Source: Vulcanimicrobium winogradskyi
GTDB lineage: Bacteria > Vulcanimicrobiota > Vulcanimicrobiia > Vulcanimicrobiales > Vulcanimicrobiaceae
Direction: 5' to 3'
Assembly (NCBI GenBank): GCA_003134965.1
Contig: PLDA01000002.1
Span: 868,001 to 932,000, forward strand
DNA: 64,000 bases
Below are positions 61,421-64,000 of this stretch, piece after piece; positions within the stretch are counted from its first letter, which is position 1; every line of letters begins with the position of its first letter. Made by a program: the position numbers and the translations under genes. A model generated the notes under the pieces. That model did no database searches. It was not told where the DNA came from and saw only the letters and a list, made by a program, of their open reading frames with translations.

Positions 61421-63040
61421 TCAAGAGAGTTTTTCGAGCGCGTAACGCATCAAGTCGTCCTGGGCTTCGCCGTCGCCGCCCGCGACGCCGGTCTCGGGCG
61501 GCGTCGCCGCACCGACCGCGAGACGCACGTCGAGCCCGCGGCCGGTGACGTCGGCGATCGCCTTCTTCACCGTCGCGAGGTCTCGCTTGATCACCTCGTG
61601 CGCCATCGGATCGGGGACGCGCAGCGTCAGCACGTCGCCGTCGAGCGCCGCGACGGTCGCACGCGACAAGCCGGCGCGGAGCGAGCCCTTCTCGCCTTCG
61701 GCGCGGGTGCGGATGCTCTGCCAGAGCGTGCGCAGCTTTTGCAGCGTGAGGTCCATCGGCGCGACAGCCGCCTTCGGCGCCGGGCTCGGCTCGGCCGGCG
61801 GCTGCGCAGCGGGTTCCGCACGCGCTTCGGCACGCGGCGCTTCAGCACGCGGCGCTTCGGCGCGGGCTGGTGCCGGCGGCGTCTCCCGCCGCGGCGCCGG
61901 TGCGGCGCCGCCGGCGGTTTCGAGCGCGGCGACCCGCGCAGCGAGCGCGTCCAGGGTCGGGTCGTCACCCTGCAGCACGAAGCGCAGCACCGCGCTCTCG
62001 AGCTCGAGGCGCGCGTTGCCGGAGTTTCGCGCCGCGGCCAGCGCGTCGGCGAGCAGTCGCAGCGCGCGCACCAACCGTGCCTGCGGCGTCGCTGCCGCGC
62101 GCTCGCGAGCGGGCTGCGCGTCGTCCTCGGCGAGATCGCGCGAGAGGAGCTCCGGGTTCACGCGCGCGACGAGCAGGTGGCGGAACTCGGCGATCGTGCT
62201 GCGGATCAGCCCGGTCATGTCGGCGCCCGCATCCGAGCCTTCATCGACGATGCGCAGCGCCGCCGACGCGTCGCCGTCGAGCGTCGCGTCGCGCAGCGCG
62301 CGCGCGAAGGCCCGGCCGGTCTGCCCGAACGCCGCGTCGACCGTCGCCGCATCGACCGGACCGGAGGCGAACGCGGCAACCTGCTCGAGCATCGTCAGCG
62401 CATCGCGCAATCCGCCGTCGGCGCGGTACGCGATCGCGCCGAGCGCGCCGTCGTCGATCACGATCCCCTCGGCGCCGGCGATCTCGCGCATCCGCGCGAT
62501 CATCACCGGGATCGCGATGCGGCGGAACGCGTAGCGCTGACAGCGCGAGAGGATCGTCGGCGGAAGTGATTCAGGCGCGGTCGTCGCCAACACGAACACC
62601 GCCCACTCCGGCGGTTCCTCGAGCGTCTTCAGAAACGCGTTCGCACCCTCTTTGGTGAGCATGTGCGCCTCATCGATGATGTACACTTTCTTGCGCATCG
62701 ACGACGGCGCGAACTTGACCGCGTCGCGCAGCGCGCGAATCTCATCGATGCCGCGGTTCGAGGCCGCGTCGATCTCGAGCACGTCGAGCGCCGTGCCTTC
62801 GAGGATCGCGACGCAGTTCTCGCACGTGTTGTCGGGGGTCGCGGTCGGGCCGTTCACGCACTCGATGCAGCGCGCGAGGATCTTGGCCGCCGACGTCTTG
62901 CCCGATCCTCGCGGCCCGGAGAACAGGTACGCGTGCGCGAGACGTCCGGTCTCGAGGGCCGTCGTCAGCGTCTTGACCACCGCGTCCTGACCGACCAACT
63001 CGGCGAACGTCCGTGGCCGCCAGGTTCGGTAGAGCGACAC
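61421..63040 (-). CDS. dnaX: DNA polymerase III gamma/tau subunit DnaX
   Basis: A 539-aa clamp-loader ATPase: Walker A SGPRGSGKTS (about residue 45), zinc module CIECVNG...CENC, VYIIDEAHML Walker B and SRC motif SRCQRYAF. A Pro/Ala/Glu-rich linker lies at about residues 378-425 (PRAEAPRAEA repeated). A C-terminal tau-like domain follows. Start GTG 63040 (VSLYRTWRPRTF); a TTG directly upstream (63043) is possible. A tandem run of repeat-like units sits 28 bases upstream. Confidence 0.92.
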   Translation of the reverse strand: MSLYRTWRPRTFAELVGQDAVVKTLTTALETGRLAHAYLFSGPRGSGKTSAAKILARCIECVNGPTATPDNTCENCVAILEGTALDVLEIDAASNRGIDEIRALRDAVKFAPSSMRKKVYIIDEAHMLTKEGANAFLKTLEEPPEWAVFVLATTAPESLPPTILSRCQRYAFRRIAIPVMIARMREIAGAEGIVIDDGALGAIAYRADGGLRDALTMLEQVAAFASGPVDAATVDAAFGQTGRAFARALRDATLDGDASAALRIVDEGSDAGADMTGLIRSTIAEFRHLLVARVNPELLSRDLAEDDAQPARERAAATPQARLVRALRLLADALAAARNSGNARLELESAVLRFVLQGDDPTLDALAARVAALETAGGAAPAPRRETPPAPARAEAPRAEAPRAEARAEPAAQPPAEPSPAPKAAVAPMDLTLQKLRTLWQSIRTRAEGEKGSLRAGLSRATVAALDGDVLTLRVPDPMAHEVIKRDLATVKKAIADVTGRGLDVRLAVGAATPPETGVAGGDGEAQDDLMRYALEKLS

Positions 63041-63067
63041 CAATCTGAGATTCGCCCGCCCCGTCAT

Positions 63068-63150
63068 CCTGAGCCTGTCGAAGGGCTGTCGAAGGGCGGC
63101 GAAGGGCTGTCGAAGGGAGGCGACGGACTGTCGAAAGGGCTGTCGAGGGT
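63068..63150 (-). repeat. Repeat copy 11 with degenerate tandem units
   Basis: One full CCTGAGCCTGTCGAAGG (63068-63084, plus orientation), followed by about five imperfect units of the form GCTGTCGAAGGG. They are spaced 12-24 bases apart. It lies upstream of the dnaX start. Confidence 0.75.
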
Positions 63151-63320
63151 CGGTTCCGGCCGCCGCAGCGGCCGGCGAGAAACCGCTTACCGGTTCACGA
63201 CGTTTTAAGGAGGACCGGCTAGGGTACCCGGAAGGCACCGGCTTACCATGGTCGCAACGCCCGCTTTCCAAGCGAGGCGTTGCCTGTCATCCGCGGTCGG
63301 ACAGCAGCCGAAGAGGAACG
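63151..63320. other. Intergenic region between dnaX and recQ
   Basis: About 170 bases that should carry the divergent dnaX and recQ promoters. It contains a GGACCGGCTAGGGTACCCGG / CACCGGC inverted-repeat patch (about 63212-63243) and a strong hairpin at 63254-63283. I looked for a signal-recognition-particle RNA, which lies here in some bacteria, and did not find its conserved motif. Confidence 0.35.
63254..63283 (+). other. Hairpin upstream of recQ
   Basis: GCAACGCC-CGCTT / AAGCG-A-GGCGTTGC with a 3-base loop and one bulged A. The 13-bp stem lies 37 bases before the recQ start and could act in its 5' untranslated region. Confidence 0.5.
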
Positions 63321-64000
63321 ATGGAGACCATACTGGATCTGCGCGGGGCGTTGCGCGAGAAGTTCGGCTACGATCAGTTCAACCCGGGCCAAGAAGAAGT
63401 GATCGACCGGGTCATGGAGGGTGAGGACGCCCTTGCGATCCTGGCGACCGGGGCGGGCAAGTCTCTCTGCTACCAGCTCCCGGCGCTGCTGATGGACGGG
63501 ACGACCATCGTTGTCTCGCCGCTGATCGCCCTGATGAAGGACCAGCTCGACATGCTCTCCGAGCGTGGCGTCACCGCGACGGCGGCGCTGAACTCGACGC
63601 TCTCCGAGGATCAGGAGTTGTCGGCGATGGCGCGCATCGCGTCGGGTCAGCTCAAGATCGTCTTCGTCACCCCGGAAAAGCTCGAGGACGACGCGTTCGT
63701 CGCGATCCTGCAGGCGCTCACGATCCCGCTGTTCGTCGTCGACGAAGCGCACTGCATCTCGCAGTGGGGGCACGACTTCCGCCCCGCCTACCTCAATCTC
63801 GGCAAGGTGATCCGCCAGCTGCGCAATCCGACGGTGCTCGCGCTCACCGCGACGGCTACACCCGCGGTGCGCGAGGACATCCTGATCCAGCTCGGGATCC
63901 CGCACGTCAAGCCGATCGTCAAGGGGTTCGACCGCCCCAACCTGCGTTATGTCGTGCGCCGCGCCGAGAGCGAAGCCGGAAAGCTCAAGATGCTCAAGGG
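63321..64000 (+). CDS. recQ: ATP-dependent DNA helicase RecQ (5' part)
   Basis: The first 226 codons are visible; the gene runs off the right edge. Superfamily 2 helicase motifs in order: FNPGQEEVIDRVMEGEDALA (Q motif region), ATGAGKSLCYQLPAL (I), VSPLIALMKDQ (Ia), FVTPEKL, VVDEAHCISQWGHDFRPAY (DEAH, II) and LALTATATP (III). The start is ATG 63321 with AAGAGGA upstream. It unwinds DNA in recombination and repair and is divergent from the dnaX-ybaB-recR operon. Confidence 0.92.
   Translation, partial: METILDLRGALREKFGYDQFNPGQEEVIDRVMEGEDALAILATGAGKSLCYQLPALLMDGTTIVVSPLIALMKDQLDMLSERGVTATAALNSTLSEDQELSAMARIASGQLKIVFVTPEKLEDDAFVAILQALTIPLFVVDEAHCISQWGHDFRPAYLNLGKVIRQLRNPTVLALTATATPAVREDILIQLGIPHVKPIVKGFDRPNLRYVVRRAESEAGKLKMLK

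Noticed and set aside
63205..63245. Guanidine-I (ykkC) riboswitch suggested by CTAGGGTACCCGG
   Set aside because: The conserved GGTCCGAGAG and later conserved segments are absent, and the downstream gene is recQ.
63151..63320. Signal-recognition-particle RNA upstream of dnaX
   Set aside because: A CCGGAAGG patch is present but the conserved 5' GUCAGG and 3' AGCAGCC flanks of the bacterial SRP RNA are not.
1..64000. tRNA, rRNA, CRISPR arrays, insertion sequences and prophage genes
   Set aside because: Intergenic regions were read by eye for T-loops, spaced direct repeats, transposase motifs and terminal inverted repeats. None was convincing. A covariance-model search could still reveal a small RNA.

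Overview
The window is 64 kb of very GC-rich, gene-dense bacterial chromosome. It has about 60 protein genes, mostly in short operons with 4-bp ATGA/GTGA or TGATG overlaps. I found no rRNA, tRNA, CRISPR array or insertion sequence. EnvC-type, TonB-C-type and secreted C-terminal-protease genes, with MinCDE, RodA and FtsEX, suggest a rod-shaped diderm. The style resembles high-GC lineages such as Candidatus Eremiobacterota (WPS-2), but that assignment is a guess from gene content.

Layout. 1-5.6 kb: a cut-off gene, imuB (mutasome Y-family protein), a GNAT acetyltransferase, an acidic hypothetical, an aldo/keto reductase, a lipid kinase and a PAP2 phosphatase. 5.6-13.4 kb: a lipid kinase/YqeG/esterase operon, a PhzF protein, a double ABC ATPase, an arginase-fold protein, a secreted protein, a pirin and a TonB-C protein. 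13.4-14.4 kb: a winged-helix/nucleotidyltransferase pair behind an AT-rich promoter with two operator-like dyads. 14.5-18.3 kb: dnaE2 with a perfect Gram-positive-type SOS box, then a zinc-ribbon protein. 18.3-21.9 kb: a secreted class II aldolase, a small secreted protein, a HAD dehalogenase and an acyl-CoA (probably malonyl-CoA) synthetase. 21.9-26.4 kb: the livKHMGF transporter. 26.4-30 kb: a YhaO/YhaN nuclease-ATPase pair. 30-32.6 kb: a DJ-1/PfpI protein, a peroxiredoxin and an acyl-CoA dehydrogenase. 32.7-38.5 kb: ftsE-ftsX, an EnvC-like hydrolase activator and two tandem S41 proteases. 39.3-42.4 kb: an RNase E/G with a very long basic tail. 42.6-47.2 kb: an MFS remnant, then minC, two minD genes, minE, rodA and a small protein. 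47.4-50.5 kb: a secreted M48 protease with repeats and a DUF697-like protein. 50.5-58 kb: an RDD, SpoIIM, DUF58, MoxR, DUF4350, DUF4129 and paired membrane-protein cluster. 58-60.5 kb: a MOSC protein and an erythromycin-esterase-like protein. 60.5-64 kb: recR, ybaB and dnaX, then divergent recQ (cut by the window end).

Four themes connect the regions. (a) Mutagenic and repair DNA metabolism: imuB, dnaE2 under an SOS box, recR, recQ and YhaO/YhaN. (b) Cell-wall growth and division: ftsEX-EnvC, minCDDE and rodA. (c) A 17-bp interspersed repeat, CCTTCGACARGCTCAGG, occurs at eleven places, nine of them inside genes. It is read through in at least five reading frames and adds short peptides to unrelated proteins. 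(d) Four conserved genes (recR, livH, a HAD dehalogenase and a DJ-1 family gene) have no ATG, GTG or TTG that would preserve their conserved N-termini. recR appears to use ATT.
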